Source: Amycolatopsis arida
Lineage (GTDB): Bacteria > Actinomycetota > Actinomycetes > Mycobacteriales > Pseudonocardiaceae
Length of the DNA stretch: 64,000 nucleotides
Assembly (NCBI RefSeq): GCF_900115565.1
Contig: NZ_FOWW01000008.1
Location: 124,001-188,000, forward strand
Direction of reading: 5' to 3'
Shown piece by piece: positions 35,871-44,543 of the stretch (position 1 is its first letter; each line of letters starts with the position of its first letter). Under the pieces are notes generated by a model that made no database searches, was not told where the DNA came from, and worked only from the letters and a program-made list of their open reading frames with translations. The translations under genes were made by a program, and so were the position numbers.

Positions 35871-36896
35871 ATGCGCTTGGGTTTGGCGCTGGGATACAGC
35901 GGTGAGCCGATGTCGGAGGTGCTGCCCGCGGTGCAGGCGGCGGACCGGGTCGGGTACGACTCGGTGTGGAGCCTGGAGGAGTTCGGCCCCGACGGGGTCA
36001 CGATCCTCGGCTACCTCGCCGCGAAGACCGAGCGGATCAAACTCGGCACCGGTGTGCTGCAGGTCGCCCCGCGCACCCCCGCCCTCACCTCGATGACGGC
36101 GACCACTTTGGACGCGCTGTCCGGTCAACGCACGCTGCTCGGACTGGGGCTGTCCCAACCGTGGCTGATCGAGGGATGGCACGGGCTGCCGTTCCACCAC
36201 CCCACGGATGTTCTGCGCGAGTACGTCACCGTGCTGCGCAAGGCGATCGCCCGGGAAGGGCCGCTGGAGTTCGAAGGGCGCTACTACCAGATCCCCTACC
36301 GGGGGCCGCACGCCCGCGGCGTGTCCCGCCCACTCAAGGCCCTCTACCCGCCGCCCCGCACCGAGATCCCGATCTACCTGGGTACCACCGGTCCGCGTAA
36401 CGTCGCGCTCACCGGGGAGATCGCGGACGGCTGGCTGGTCGGCGGCCTGTACATCCCGGAGCACGAGAAGGTCTGCCTCGCGCCACTGGAGGAGGGCATC
36501 GCCCGGGCCGGACGGCGACGGTCGGACGTCACCATCGCCAAAGTCATCGACGTGATCCGGGACGACGACCTGGACGCCGCGCGCGCGGAGGTCCGCGCCG
36601 TGCTCGCCTCCTACCTCGGCCCGCGTGGGGTCGGCGTCCGCAACGTGCACTTCGAACAGGCCTGTGAGATGGGTTGGGAGGCGGCGGCACACCGGGTCCG
36701 CGCGCTGTTCACCGAAGGCAGAAGGAAGGAAGCGGCCGCCGAGGTACCCGACGAGCTCGTCGACCAGTACGCGCTGCTCGGCCCGCTCGACCGCATCATC
36801 GACCGCCTCGTCGCCTGGAAGGAGTCCAGAGTGGACGTCCTGGTGCTGCTCACCCGCGATGTCGAGCTCATCGAGGCGGCACAGGCGGCGCTGTGA
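35871..36896 (+). CDS. LLM-class (luciferase-like, probably F420-dependent) oxidoreductase
   Basis: This 341-aa TIM-barrel oxidoreductase belongs to the bacterial luciferase-like superfamily. Features include the N-terminal MRLGLALGYSGEP, ADRVGYDSVWSLEEFGPDG, RIKLGTGVLQVAPRTPALTS, the FEGRYYQIPYRGP loop, and IPIYLGTTGPRNVALTGEIA with DGWLVGG. Actinobacterial members with this layout mostly use F420. ATG 35871 has GGAGCCGGA just before it. Its place 35 bases after the YcaO gene suggests it oxidises or reduces the modified peptide (for example azoline to azole, or a dehydro residue). That role is inference. Confidence 0.85.
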   Translation: MRLGLALGYSGEPMSEVLPAVQAADRVGYDSVWSLEEFGPDGVTILGYLAAKTERIKLGTGVLQVAPRTPALTSMTATTLDALSGQRTLLGLGLSQPWLIEGWHGLPFHHPTDVLREYVTVLRKAIAREGPLEFEGRYYQIPYRGPHARGVSRPLKALYPPPRTEIPIYLGTTGPRNVALTGEIADGWLVGGLYIPEHEKVCLAPLEEGIARAGRRRSDVTIAKVIDVIRDDDLDAARAEVRAVLASYLGPRGVGVRNVHFEQACEMGWEAAAHRVRALFTEGRRKEAAAEVPDELVDQYALLGPLDRIIDRLVAWKESRVDVLVLLTRDVELIEAAQAAL

Positions 36897-36930
36897 GCGG
36901 CCAGGCGGAACGCCGGTGTGCCCGATGGTC

Positions 36931-36995
36931 GTGAGCGGAACGCGGCTCCCCGCTCACAGGGGTGGTGGGCGTCCGACGAGGGCGCTCACCACCCC
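36931..36995 (+). terminator. Two tandem hairpins between LLM and M1 genes
   Basis: First hairpin: GTGAGCGG (36931-36938) with CCGCTCAC (36950-36957). Second: GGGGTGGTG (36959-36967) with CACCACCCC (36987-36995), extended inward to about 15 pairs with two G-U. They occupy most of the 123-base gap and may terminate or weaken transcription into the peptidase gene. Confidence 0.5.
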
Positions 36996-37019
36996 GCCCG
37001 GTCACTCGGGAACCCCTCG

Positions 37020-39557
37020 GTGAGCGGTGGCCCGACCGACCGCGCGGCACTGACGCGGGCCGAGGCCGCGGAGCGCGCCACCGTCGTTCGCGACCCCAGC
37101 TACCACGTCGAGCTGGACCTGCGCGCCGACGCGGCCACCTTCACCAGCCACACCACGATCCGGTTCGCCGCCCGGTCCGGCGCGAGCACCTTCCTCGACC
37201 TCACCGCGGCGGCCGTCGAGAAGGCCACCCTCAACGGCCGTCCGCTGCCCACGACCGGACGGCACCGCCTTCCCCTGCCCGACCTGCGCTCCCGCAACGA
37301 GCTCGTGGTGCGGGCGCGGTGCTCCTATTCCCGGACCGGGCTGGGCCTGTCCCGGTTTCGCGACCCGGCCGACGGTGCCACCTACGTGTTCTCGCAATGC
37401 CAGCCGTTCGCCGCGCACCGCATCTACCCGTGCTTCGACCAGCCCGACCTCAAGGCCCGGATCGCGGTCACCGTGCTCGCGCCACCGGACTGGGTGGTCG
37501 TCGGCAACGGGCCCGCCCACCGGTTCGGCACCGGGTGGCGGCTCGCGCCGACACCCCCGATCCCGACCTACACCAGCGCCGTCGTGGCCGGTCCCCTCCA
37601 TCAGGTCCACGAGCGGCACGGCGACGTCCCGCTCGGCCTGTCCTGCCGGCGCTCGATCGCCGGTCTCCTGGACGCCGGCGAGGTCTTCCGGCTCACCCGG
37701 TGGGGGTTGGACTTCTACCGCGAGCTGTTCGGTCGGCCCTACCCCTTCCCCACCTACCACCAGGTCTTCGTGCCCGAGTTCCCGATGGGCGGCATGGAGA
37801 ACGTCGGCTGCGTCCTGCTCGGCGAGCGGTACCTGTTCCGGTCGACCCCCACCGAACCGCAGCGGATCGACCGGGCCGCGGTGCTGCTCCACGAGATGGC
37901 GCACATGTGGTTCGGCAATCTCACCACGATGCGCTGGTGGGACGACCTCTGGCTGAACGAGGCCGTCGCGACACACGCCGCCACCCTGGGCCTGGCCGCG
38001 CACCCCGAGTTCGGGGAGCGCGCGTGGGTGGACTTCGCCCACCGCTACAAGGCCCGGGCCTACGCCGAGGACCAGGGCCGGACCGCCCACCCCGTCCTCG
38101 CCCGGGTCGGGAGCACCGCTGGCCTGCTGACCCGGTTCGACGACATCACCTACGCCAAGGGCGCCGCGCTGCTCAAGCAGCTCGCGCACTGGGTCGGCCC
38201 CACCGCCTTCGCCGACGGCGTTCGCCGACTGCTCCGCGAGCACGCCTTCGGCACGGTCGACCGCGCCGACTTCCTCCGGGCGCTGGCCGACGCCTCCGGC
38301 CGCGACCTGGACCAGTGGGCCGACGAGTGGCTGGACACCACCGGAGCGCCGACCCTGCGCACCGACGCCACGATCGGGCCCGACGGGCGCTACACCGAGG
38401 TCGTCGTGCACCAGCTCCCGGCCCACCCCGGCGCCCGGCCCCGCCGGCAGCGGATCGCCCTCGGTCACTACACCGCGACCGCCGGCGCGCTGAACCGCAC
38501 CTGGCGGCGGGAGGTCGACCTGCGGGGACCGCGCACCCCCGTGCCCGAGCTGGTCGGTCGTCCCGCCGGCCTGCTGCTGCCCAACGACGACGACCTCGGC
38601 TACGCCCGGCTGGCCTTCGACGCCTACTCCCTGACGATGCTGACCGAGCGGCTGGGCGAGCTCCCGTCCGCGCTGGCCCGCACGCTCTGCTGGACGGCAC
38701 TGTGGGAGCTGACCCGCGACGCGGAGCTGGCCACCGGCGACTGGGTACGCCTGGTGGCCCGGCACGCGGTGCCGGAGCCCGACATCGGTCTCCGCCGCGA
38801 ACTGCTCGACCATGCCCGGCACGCAATCGAGCAGTACAGCGCCCCCGACCGGGAGGCGGAGCTGCGAGTTGCCCTGGCCGCGGCGGCCCGCACGGCGCTC
38901 GACCGCGCCGATCCGGGCGGCACCGAGCAACGCGGCTGGGTCCGCTACCTGGTCGCCGTCGAGGACGACCCGGCGTTCGCCCACGGGCTGTTCACCGGCA
39001 CGATCACCGTGGACGGCCTAGCCGTCGACCCCGACCTGCGATGGCACCTCGTGATCCGGCTCGCCACGCTCGGCGCCGTCGACCAGGTCGCCATCGCCGC
39101 GCAACGCCGCCGCGATCCCGGCGACCTCGGGCGGCGCAAGGCGTGGCTGGCCTGGGCGAGCCTTCCCGACCCGGCGGTGAAGGCCGCGGCGTTCGCCGCC
39201 GCGGTGGAGGGTGTCGCCGACGGGACGGAACTGTCCCTGGCCGTCCGGGACGCCATCCTGACCGGGTTCTGGCGGCCCGGGCAGTACGCGGTCCTGGCCG
39301 AGTACGCGGAGCACACGTGGGTGGACGCGGTCGCACGGTTGTGGGCCGAGCACCGTCCGGAGGAGGAGCTGTTGACGTTGACCACGGCGCTGTACCCGGC
39401 GTGCCGGCCCACCGCGGCGATCCTCGCCGCCGCGGGCCGGTTGCTCGCCGGCGACCTGCCCCCGGCCGGCCGGCACATCGTGCGGGAGGGCGCGGACGAG
39501 ACCCGGCGGGCACTGCGCGCCCAGGCCGCCGACCACCGCGCGCGGGAAGGGCGGTAA
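37020..39557 (+). CDS. M1-family zinc aminopeptidase (PepN-like)
   Basis: This 845-aa gluzincin has the exopeptidase motif GGMEN (257-261) and the zinc site HEMAH (291-295), with the third ligand Glu314 in LWLNEAVA. The N-terminal beta domain and the long C-terminal ERAP1-like helical domain are present, so it is a complete, active-looking enzyme of PepN size. No signal peptide: it is cytoplasmic. GTG 37020 begins MSGGPTDRAALTRAEAAERA. Beside a RiPP cluster it could trim the leader from the modified peptide one residue at a time. It could equally be a general peptidase carried along. Confidence 0.9.
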   Translation: MSGGPTDRAALTRAEAAERATVVRDPSYHVELDLRADAATFTSHTTIRFAARSGASTFLDLTAAAVEKATLNGRPLPTTGRHRLPLPDLRSRNELVVRARCSYSRTGLGLSRFRDPADGATYVFSQCQPFAAHRIYPCFDQPDLKARIAVTVLAPPDWVVVGNGPAHRFGTGWRLAPTPPIPTYTSAVVAGPLHQVHERHGDVPLGLSCRRSIAGLLDAGEVFRLTRWGLDFYRELFGRPYPFPTYHQVFVPEFPMGGMENVGCVLLGERYLFRSTPTEPQRIDRAAVLLHEMAHMWFGNLTTMRWWDDLWLNEAVATHAATLGLAAHPEFGERAWVDFAHRYKARAYAEDQGRTAHPVLARVGSTAGLLTRFDDITYAKGAALLKQLAHWVGPTAFADGVRRLLREHAFGTVDRADFLRALADASGRDLDQWADEWLDTTGAPTLRTDATIGPDGRYTEVVVHQLPAHPGARPRRQRIALGHYTATAGALNRTWRREVDLRGPRTPVPELVGRPAGLLLPNDDDLGYARLAFDAYSLTMLTERLGELPSALARTLCWTALWELTRDAELATGDWVRLVARHAVPEPDIGLRRELLDHARHAIEQYSAPDREAELRVALAAAARTALDRADPGGTEQRGWVRYLVAVEDDPAFAHGLFTGTITVDGLAVDPDLRWHLVIRLATLGAVDQVAIAAQRRRDPGDLGRRKAWLAWASLPDPAVKAAAFAAAVEGVADGTELSLAVRDAILTGFWRPGQYAVLAEYAEHTWVDAVARLWAEHRPEEELLTLTTALYPACRPTAAILAAAGRLLAGDLPPAGRHIVREGADETRRALRAQAADHRAREGR

Positions 39558-39562
39558 CCGGC

Positions 39563-40924
39563 GTGGCCACGACGGAGAGCGACGCGAGCGGCGACGCGGC
39601 GACGGGCACCGCGCGGCTGGTGCCCGCGTTGCTCCGGCTCGCGTGGCCATTGGCCCTGAGCGGCATGGTCACCGTCGCCATCGCCGGCAACGACACCGTG
39701 CTGCTGGGCCGCCTCGGCGCGGACGCGGTCGCCATCGGCGCCGTCGCCGTCGGCGTGCACACCGTCGCCGTCGCGCTGCTGTCCGGCTTCGGCATCCCCG
39801 CGCAGGTGATCGCCGCGCGGCGCCAGGGGGCGGCCGACCCCGCCGGAGCGGCCCACGGTGCGGAGCGCACGGTCGCGATCGCGCTCTGGGTGGGTGTCCC
39901 GCTCGCCGGCGCGCTGGCCCTCGGTGCCGAACCACTGATCACCGCGATCGCCGGCCCGGCCGTCGACGTCCCGCTGTCGGCGGCGTACCTGCGGATCGTG
40001 GTGTCGGGGCTGCCCGCCCTCGCGGTGGGGGTCGTCCTGCGCGGCTTCGCCACCGGGATCTCGCGGTCGGCGGTGGTGTTGGTGAGCACCACCGCCTCCG
40101 CCGCTGTCGACGTGGCCGCGTCGATCCTGTTCCTGCGGCTCGGCGCCGGTCCGCTGGGCGTCGCGGCGGGCACCCTGCTCGGGTCGGTCGTGCCCGCCGT
40201 GGTGTTCCTGGTGTGGTCGCGGCGGATCGGCCGCACCGGCGTCCCGGTGCCGACCCTGCGGGGAGTCCTCCGCCGCCCCGCGCGCAGGCACCGGGAGGCG
40301 TGGTCGCTGGGCTGGCCGGAAGCCCTGCTCGGGGCGACCGGCACCGGCTCGATCGTCGTGGTGACGGTCCTGCTGGCGCCCAGCGGCGCGGTCGCGCTCG
40401 CCACGGTGCGCGCCCTCGACGTGGCCGAGCTGGCGGTCTGGATGCTGATCTCCGGCCTGGCCGCGGCCGGCACCACACTGCTGGGCGAGCGTATCGGCGC
40501 CGGCGACCCCCACGGCACTCGGCGGGTCGTGCTCGTCACGGCGGGCAGCGTGGGCACCGTGGCGGTCACCTGCGCCGCGTTGCTGCCCCTGGTGACCCCG
40601 GCCGCCCTGCGGCTGGCCGTCGACGATGCCCGGGTGGCCGCGGAGGCCGAGCGCGTGGTGTGGCTGTTCTGGGCCCAGGTCCTCTGGATGGCGGGGACCG
40701 CGACCACCAACGCGGTGCTGCGCGCGCACCGGGACACGCGAACTCCCCTGCGGGCCAGCCTGATCGGCGAATACGTCGTCTTCCTGCCGCTGGGTTGGCT
40801 GCTCTGCCGTGTGCTGCACCTCGGGGTGACCGGCATCTACCTGGCCCACCACGTGTTCTGGGCGACGTTCCTCGCGGTGGGGCTGCTGGCCGTGCGGGCC
40901 CGGCTGCGCCATACTCCGCCGTGA
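39563..40924 (+). CDS. MATE-family efflux transporter
   Basis: This 453-aa multidrug/toxic-compound exporter has twelve hydrophobic helices in two related halves. The first half opens LLRLAWPLALSGMVTVAIAG NDTVLLGRLG, with the typical MATE N-terminal WPL and GRLG signatures. The second half has GWPEALLGATGTGSIVVVTV and ERIGAGDPHGTRR. GTG 39563 is 5 bases after the peptidase stop, with GGGAAGGGCGG upstream, so the two genes are coupled. Export of the mature peptide is the natural guess; the family normally moves small cationic compounds with Na+ or H+. Confidence 0.9.
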   Translation: MATTESDASGDAATGTARLVPALLRLAWPLALSGMVTVAIAGNDTVLLGRLGADAVAIGAVAVGVHTVAVALLSGFGIPAQVIAARRQGAADPAGAAHGAERTVAIALWVGVPLAGALALGAEPLITAIAGPAVDVPLSAAYLRIVVSGLPALAVGVVLRGFATGISRSAVVLVSTTASAAVDVAASILFLRLGAGPLGVAAGTLLGSVVPAVVFLVWSRRIGRTGVPVPTLRGVLRRPARRHREAWSLGWPEALLGATGTGSIVVVTVLLAPSGAVALATVRALDVAELAVWMLISGLAAAGTTLLGERIGAGDPHGTRRVVLVTAGSVGTVAVTCAALLPLVTPAALRLAVDDARVAAEAERVVWLFWAQVLWMAGTATTNAVLRAHRDTRTPLRASLIGEYVVFLPLGWLLCRVLHLGVTGIYLAHHVFWATFLAVGLLAVRARLRHTPP

Positions 40925-40927
40925 CCA

Positions 40928-41065
40928 GGCGATGACGGGGAGGAAGCCGGTGCGAGTCCGGCACGGTCCCGCCACTGTGACCGGGGAGCGGATCCCACGA
41001 CGGCCACCGGCGAGCGCGCTGGGAAGGCCGGGACGAGCGACGATCCGGGAGTCAGGACATTCCCC
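40928..41065 (+). ncRNA. Cobalamin riboswitch
   Basis: The core consensus is easy to see: GGAAGCCGGTGCGAGTCCGG (40941-40960), then CACGGTCCCGCCACTGTGAC (40962-40981) and the B12-box-like AGTCAGGACA at 41050-41059. The P-stems between them are GC-rich. Downstream, TCCTC (41074-41078) can pair with GAGGA (41103-41107) in the ribosome site of the next gene, and CGGGG/CCCCG (41083-41087/41095-41099) makes a competing hairpin. Both suggest translational control, with high adenosylcobalamin switching expression off. It starts right after the MATE stop codon. Confidence 0.88.
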
Positions 41066-41116
41066 CCATCGCGTCCTCCGACCGGGGCGGATTTCCCCGA
41101 GAGAGGAGCCCGCACC

Positions 41117-41926
41117 GTGGGTTCACCCTGTCCCCCTCCCCCGCGGCCAAGCCGAACGGCGGACCCGGCCCCCTCGGCCCGCCGCGCCGACCCGGACCGG
41201 GTCCGCGCGGCGGTCACCGCGGCGGCGACCTTCGGCGACTACTTCGTGGCGACCACCGAGCCGGGCGAGGGCACCAGCTTGCGCGACCTGCGCGGGGACC
41301 ACAGCGGCCTCCGCGCGGTGGTCGACGGGGCCGCCGCGGCGTTACGGGTCGACGAACCCCGCGTCGCGGCCGCGCAGCTGCACTACGAGCTCGCCGAGAG
41401 GCTGTGGTCGCTGGCGCTCGGCACCTGGGCAACCGGGGAGCTGGCGGCGGACCTCGGCCCGCTGCGGTGCGGGTTCACCAGCACGGCTGTCACGCTGGCC
41501 CTGCCCTCCCCTGGCGGATGGGACGTCGCCGATCCGACCGAGCTGGCCGCGTTGCTCACCCACACCGTCGTCGACGAGCAGCTCCGCCCGCTGCACGACG
41601 CCCTGCGCGCGGTGACCCGGGTGGCCACCGGGCTGCTGTGGGGCAACGCGGCGGCCGGGCTCGTGCTGGCGGCCAGGGCGGTGACCCGGTCGCGGCCCGA
41701 CCCACGGGTGGGCACGCTGGTCACCGCCCTACTCGCCGCGCCCCCGCTGCGCGGCACCCTCGACGGCCGCTGGGACGGTCCGGTGACCCGGCGCAGCTGT
41801 TGCCTGTACTACCGAGTTCCGAACGGCCGGCCCTGCGGTGACTGCCCACTCACCGGGGCCGCCGTGGTCGGCGGGGCGGCGGCCCGCCGCCGCGCCCACC
41901 GGGTCCGGAGCGGTCGCTCCGGCTGA
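41117..41926 (+). CDS. FhuF-like (2Fe-2S)-binding ferric/cob(III)alamin reductase candidate
   Basis: This 269-aa protein has a FhuF-type C-terminal cluster motif CC-x10-C-x2-C (Cys228, 229, 240, 243; RRSCCLYYRVPNGRPCGDCP). The N-terminal helical domain (LHYELAERLWSLALGTW) matches FhuF-like siderophore-iron reductases. FhuF proteins bind a 2Fe-2S cluster and reduce ferric siderophores. Here a cobalamin riboswitch controls the gene, so it more probably acts in corrinoid metabolism, such as reducing Co(III) before adenosylation or during salvage. GTG 41117 with GAGAGGAG upstream. No ABC uptake genes lie beside it. The specific substrate is inference. Confidence 0.8.
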   Translation: MGSPCPPPPRPSRTADPAPSARRADPDRVRAAVTAAATFGDYFVATTEPGEGTSLRDLRGDHSGLRAVVDGAAAALRVDEPRVAAAQLHYELAERLWSLALGTWATGELAADLGPLRCGFTSTAVTLALPSPGGWDVADPTELAALLTHTVVDEQLRPLHDALRAVTRVATGLLWGNAAAGLVLAARAVTRSRPDPRVGTLVTALLAAPPLRGTLDGRWDGPVTRRSCCLYYRVPNGRPCGDCPLTGAAVVGGAAARRRAHRVRSGRSG

Positions 41927-41989
41927 CGGCCCCACTCGGTGCGGCGGCGCGGGCCGAAAAACCGGCTGCTCGGTGTCGGTACCCGGGGC

Positions 41990-41995
41990 TAGGGT
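41990..41995 (+). promoter_or_regulatory. -10 element of a leaderless LysE-gene promoter
   Basis: TAGGGT ends 6 bases before ATG 42002, and no Shine-Dalgarno sequence is present, so the mRNA is probably leaderless. Confidence 0.4.
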
Positions 41996-42001
41996 CGGCC
42001 C

Positions 42002-42646
42002 ATGGTCGCTCCGGAGCAGCTCATCGCGTTCGCCGTGCTGACGGTCGTCATGGTGGTGATCCCCGGCCCCAGCGTGCTGTTCACCATCAGCCGCGCGCTC
42101 ACCGTGGGCCGGCGCGGCGCGTTGCTGACCGTCGTCGGCAACGCGGTCGGGGTGTACCTGCAGGTGGTGGCGGTCGCGTTCGGGCTCGGCACGCTGGTGC
42201 AGACCTCGGCGACGGTGTTCACCGTGGTGAAGCTCGCCGGCGCCGCGTACCTGGTGTACCTGGGTGTGCAGGCGATCCGGCACCGCCGCGCGCTGAGCGA
42301 CGCGCTGGCGGTCAGGGTGGGCCCGGCGCATGGCGGTCCGCTTCGGCTGGTCCGCGACGGCGTCGTGGTGGGATTCGCCAACCCGAAGTCGATCGTGTTC
42401 CTCGCCGCCGTGCTCCCCCAGTTCGTCAACTCCGCCGCGGGCGCGGTGCCGGCGCAGATCCTGCTGCTGGGCACGCTGTTGCCGATCACCGCGCTGCTGC
42501 TGGACAGCGCCTGGGCCTACGCCGCCGGCACCGCGCGGGCCTGGTTCGCCCGCTCTCCCCGCCGGCTGGAGCTCATCGGCGGCGCGGGCGGACTCACCAT
42601 GATCGGCCTCGGCACCGGGCTCGCCGTCAACGGCCGCAAGGACTGA
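42002..42646 (+). CDS. LysE/RhtB-family amino-acid exporter
   Basis: This 214-aa inner-membrane exporter has six predicted helices. It has the family N-terminus LTVVMVVIPGPSVLFTISRA and the KLAGAAYLVYLGVQAIRHRR block, followed by FANPKSIVFLAAVLPQFV. RhtB/LysE proteins export amino acids or small metabolites; the substrate cannot be told here. It converges closely (25 bases) with the ABC-2 permease gene. Confidence 0.9.
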   Translation: MVAPEQLIAFAVLTVVMVVIPGPSVLFTISRALTVGRRGALLTVVGNAVGVYLQVVAVAFGLGTLVQTSATVFTVVKLAGAAYLVYLGVQAIRHRRALSDALAVRVGPAHGGPLRLVRDGVVVGFANPKSIVFLAAVLPQFVNSAAGAVPAQILLLGTLLPITALLLDSAWAYAAGTARAWFARSPRRLELIGGAGGLTMIGLGTGLAVNGRKD

Positions 42647-42671
42647 GCGCCGCGCCCGCGTCACACCGAGG

Positions 42672-43514
42672 TCATGTGGCGGGCTCCCGCACGGTCGATC
42701 CGGTGGCGCGCCGCGCCATCCGGCCCAGCACCATCGGCGCCACCACGAACCCCAGCACGGCCCACGCGCCGAGCACGGCGGCGGTCTCCAGGTGCCGCCA
42801 GGACTCGCCGATCTCCGCGACGGCCAGCGCGTCGGGCAGCAACGCCGAACGCATCCCGAGGCCGAGCCAGTAGAGCGGGAAGACCTGCGCGATCCACTGC
42901 AACCACGCGGGGAACGCGGTGACCGGGTAGAACACCCCGGAGGCCATCACCAGGCCGGTGATCAGCAGCATCACGAAGCCGAGGCTCTGCGGGCGGGGCG
43001 CCAGCGACCCGAGCACCGCGCCGATCGGCAGGGTCGCCACCAACCCGAGCGCCAGCACCCACACCAGGGTCAGCCACGCCCCCACCGCGCCCAGCCGGAG
43101 GCCGTCGAACAGGAACGCCGACGGGACCAGCACGACGAGCAGCGCGGCGACGGTCAGCGTGGCCTGGCCGACCACCTTGCCGGTGAGGTAGCCGAGCACG
43201 CCGTGCGGTGTCGCCTTCGCGCGCAACAGCGTGCCGTCCTCCCGCTCGCTGGTCAGCGCCATCGCCAGGCCCATCATCCCGGTGAACACGACGGTCATGG
43301 CGAGGATGCCGGGGACGGCCTGCGCCCCGAGGGAGAACGTCGTGCCCGGCACCGTCGTGCCGCGCAGCGTGTACATCACCACCAGCGCGACGATCGGCAT
43401 CCACAGCCAGCCGAGCAGGTCGGCCGCGCTGGTCGCGATGGTGCGGAACTCGATCCAGCCGCGCTGCAGACCGGCGCGGACGGCGGCGTTCACCGGGTTG
43501 CTCGTGGTTGTCAT
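42672..43514 (-). CDS. ABC-2 type transporter permease
   Basis: This 280-aa membrane subunit has six helices of the ABC-2/DrrB kind, with TFSLGAQAVPGILAMTVVFT and the coupling-loop SEREDGTLLRAKATPHGVLG. It ends with a helix and a basic tail. ATG 43514 overlaps the stop of the ATPase gene (ATGA). It works with that ATPase, most likely as a drug or lipid exporter, and is probably under the divergent MerR-like regulator. Confidence 0.88.
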   Translation of the reverse strand: MTTTSNPVNAAVRAGLQRGWIEFRTIATSAADLLGWLWMPIVALVVMYTLRGTTVPGTTFSLGAQAVPGILAMTVVFTGMMGLAMALTSEREDGTLLRAKATPHGVLGYLTGKVVGQATLTVAALLVVLVPSAFLFDGLRLGAVGAWLTLVWVLALGLVATLPIGAVLGSLAPRPQSLGFVMLLITGLVMASGVFYPVTAFPAWLQWIAQVFPLYWLGLGMRSALLPDALAVAEIGESWRHLETAAVLGAWAVLGFVVAPMVLGRMARRATGSTVREPAT

Positions 43515-44428
43515 CCGGACACCTCCAGCAGCTCGCGCGGAGCCTCGGCCGGTCGGCCGGACTCGAACTCGCGGACCAGGGCCAGGTACACCTCCGGCAG
43601 ACTCGGCCGGCGGATCTCCAGGTCGGTGACCCCGTCGTCCCGGCGGGCGAACAGCTGGCGGACGAAGCCGGTGGGGTCGGCGCAGGTGTGCACGCGCCGC
43701 TCGCCGTCGCGAGTGAACCGGACCTCCGCCTCGGCGGCGACCCGGCGAGCGAGGTCGGCCGGGGTGCCGTCGGCCACCACCGTGCCGCCGGCGAGGATCA
43801 CGATGCGGTCGGCGAGCTTCTCCGCCTCGTCGAGGTCGTGGGTGGTGAGCAGGATCGTTGTCTCCTCTACATCGGACAGTTGGTGGACCAGCTCGTGGAA
43901 CTCCTGGCGGGCGTGCGGGTCGAAGCCGACCGTCGGCTCGTCCAGGAACAGCAGCTCGGGTCGGCCGACGAGGGCGATCGCGACGTCCAGCCGGCGCCGC
44001 TGCCCTCCGGAGAGGGTCGCGATCCGGGCGTTCGCGTGCTCGGCCAGGCCGACGAGGGTGAGCAGCTCGTCCGCCCGGTAGGGACTGTCCACATAGGGCG
44101 TGTAGAAGCGGCCGAGATGGCCGAGCAGCTCGCGGACCCGCCAGCCGCCGTGGTCGCGCCAGGACTGCAGCACGATCCCGAGCCGGGCCCGCCACGCGTC
44201 GTCGCCGCGCTCCGGGTCGACGCCCAGGACACGCACGCCACCCGCCGAGCGGGTGCGGAAGCCCTCCAGGATCTCCACGGTGGTGGTCTTGCCCGCCCCG
44301 TTCGGGCCGAGCAGGGCCAGCACCTCGCCGCGCTGCAGGCGCAGGTCGACCCCGCGCAGCACCTCGGTCGAGCCGTACCGCATCCGCAGCCCACGGGTCT
44401 CGATGACCAGGTTGTTGCCAAGTTCCAT
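43511..44428 (-). CDS. ABC transporter ATP-binding protein (drug-resistance type)
   Basis: This 305-aa nucleotide-binding subunit has Walker A LLGPNGAGKTTTVEILEGF, signature ATLSGGQRRRLDVA, and Walker B PELLFLDEPTVGFDP, then LLTTHDLDEAEKLADRI. It has the DrrA-like C-terminal extension. The ATG lies 8 bases from a -10-like TACAGT that sits inside a TTCAAC-N6-GTTGAA palindrome, so the mRNA is probably leaderless and regulated at that site. Confidence 0.92.
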   Translation of the reverse strand: MELGNNLVIETRGLRMRYGSTEVLRGVDLRLQRGEVLALLGPNGAGKTTTVEILEGFRTRSAGGVRVLGVDPERGDDAWRARLGIVLQSWRDHGGWRVRELLGHLGRFYTPYVDSPYRADELLTLVGLAEHANARIATLSGGQRRRLDVAIALVGRPELLFLDEPTVGFDPHARQEFHELVHQLSDVEETTILLTTHDLDEAEKLADRIVILAGGTVVADGTPADLARRVAAEAEVRFTRDGERRVHTCADPTGFVRQLFARRDDGVTDLEIRRPSLPEVYLALVREFESGRPAEAPRELLEVSG

Positions 44429-44432
44429 ACCT

Positions 44433-44450
44433 TCAACTGTATCGTTGAAC
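44433..44450. promoter_or_regulatory. MerR-type inverted-repeat operator between ABC operon and regulator
   Basis: TTCAAC-TGTATC-GTTGAA (arms 6, spacer 6) lies between the divergent ABC operon and the MerR-like gene, with a minus-strand TACAGT hexamer (44437-44442) inside it. MerR regulators classically bind such palindromes in the promoter spacer. A further partial half-site, AAGTTGAG, is at 44456-44463. Confidence 0.6.
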
Positions 44451-44543
44451 TGCCAAGTTGAGACTTTCGTGGAGGGCAGCGGTGTTTTCCTGGAATTTCT
44501 GTCTCGAAAGCCTCAAACCGCGGCGTAACCCAGGGTGGGACGG

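Noticed and set aside
36962..39562. N-terminal extension of the MATE gene across the whole M1 gene
   Set aside because: The upstream part is the +1 shadow of the peptidase; the MATE protein proper starts at GTG 39563 with a ribosome site.
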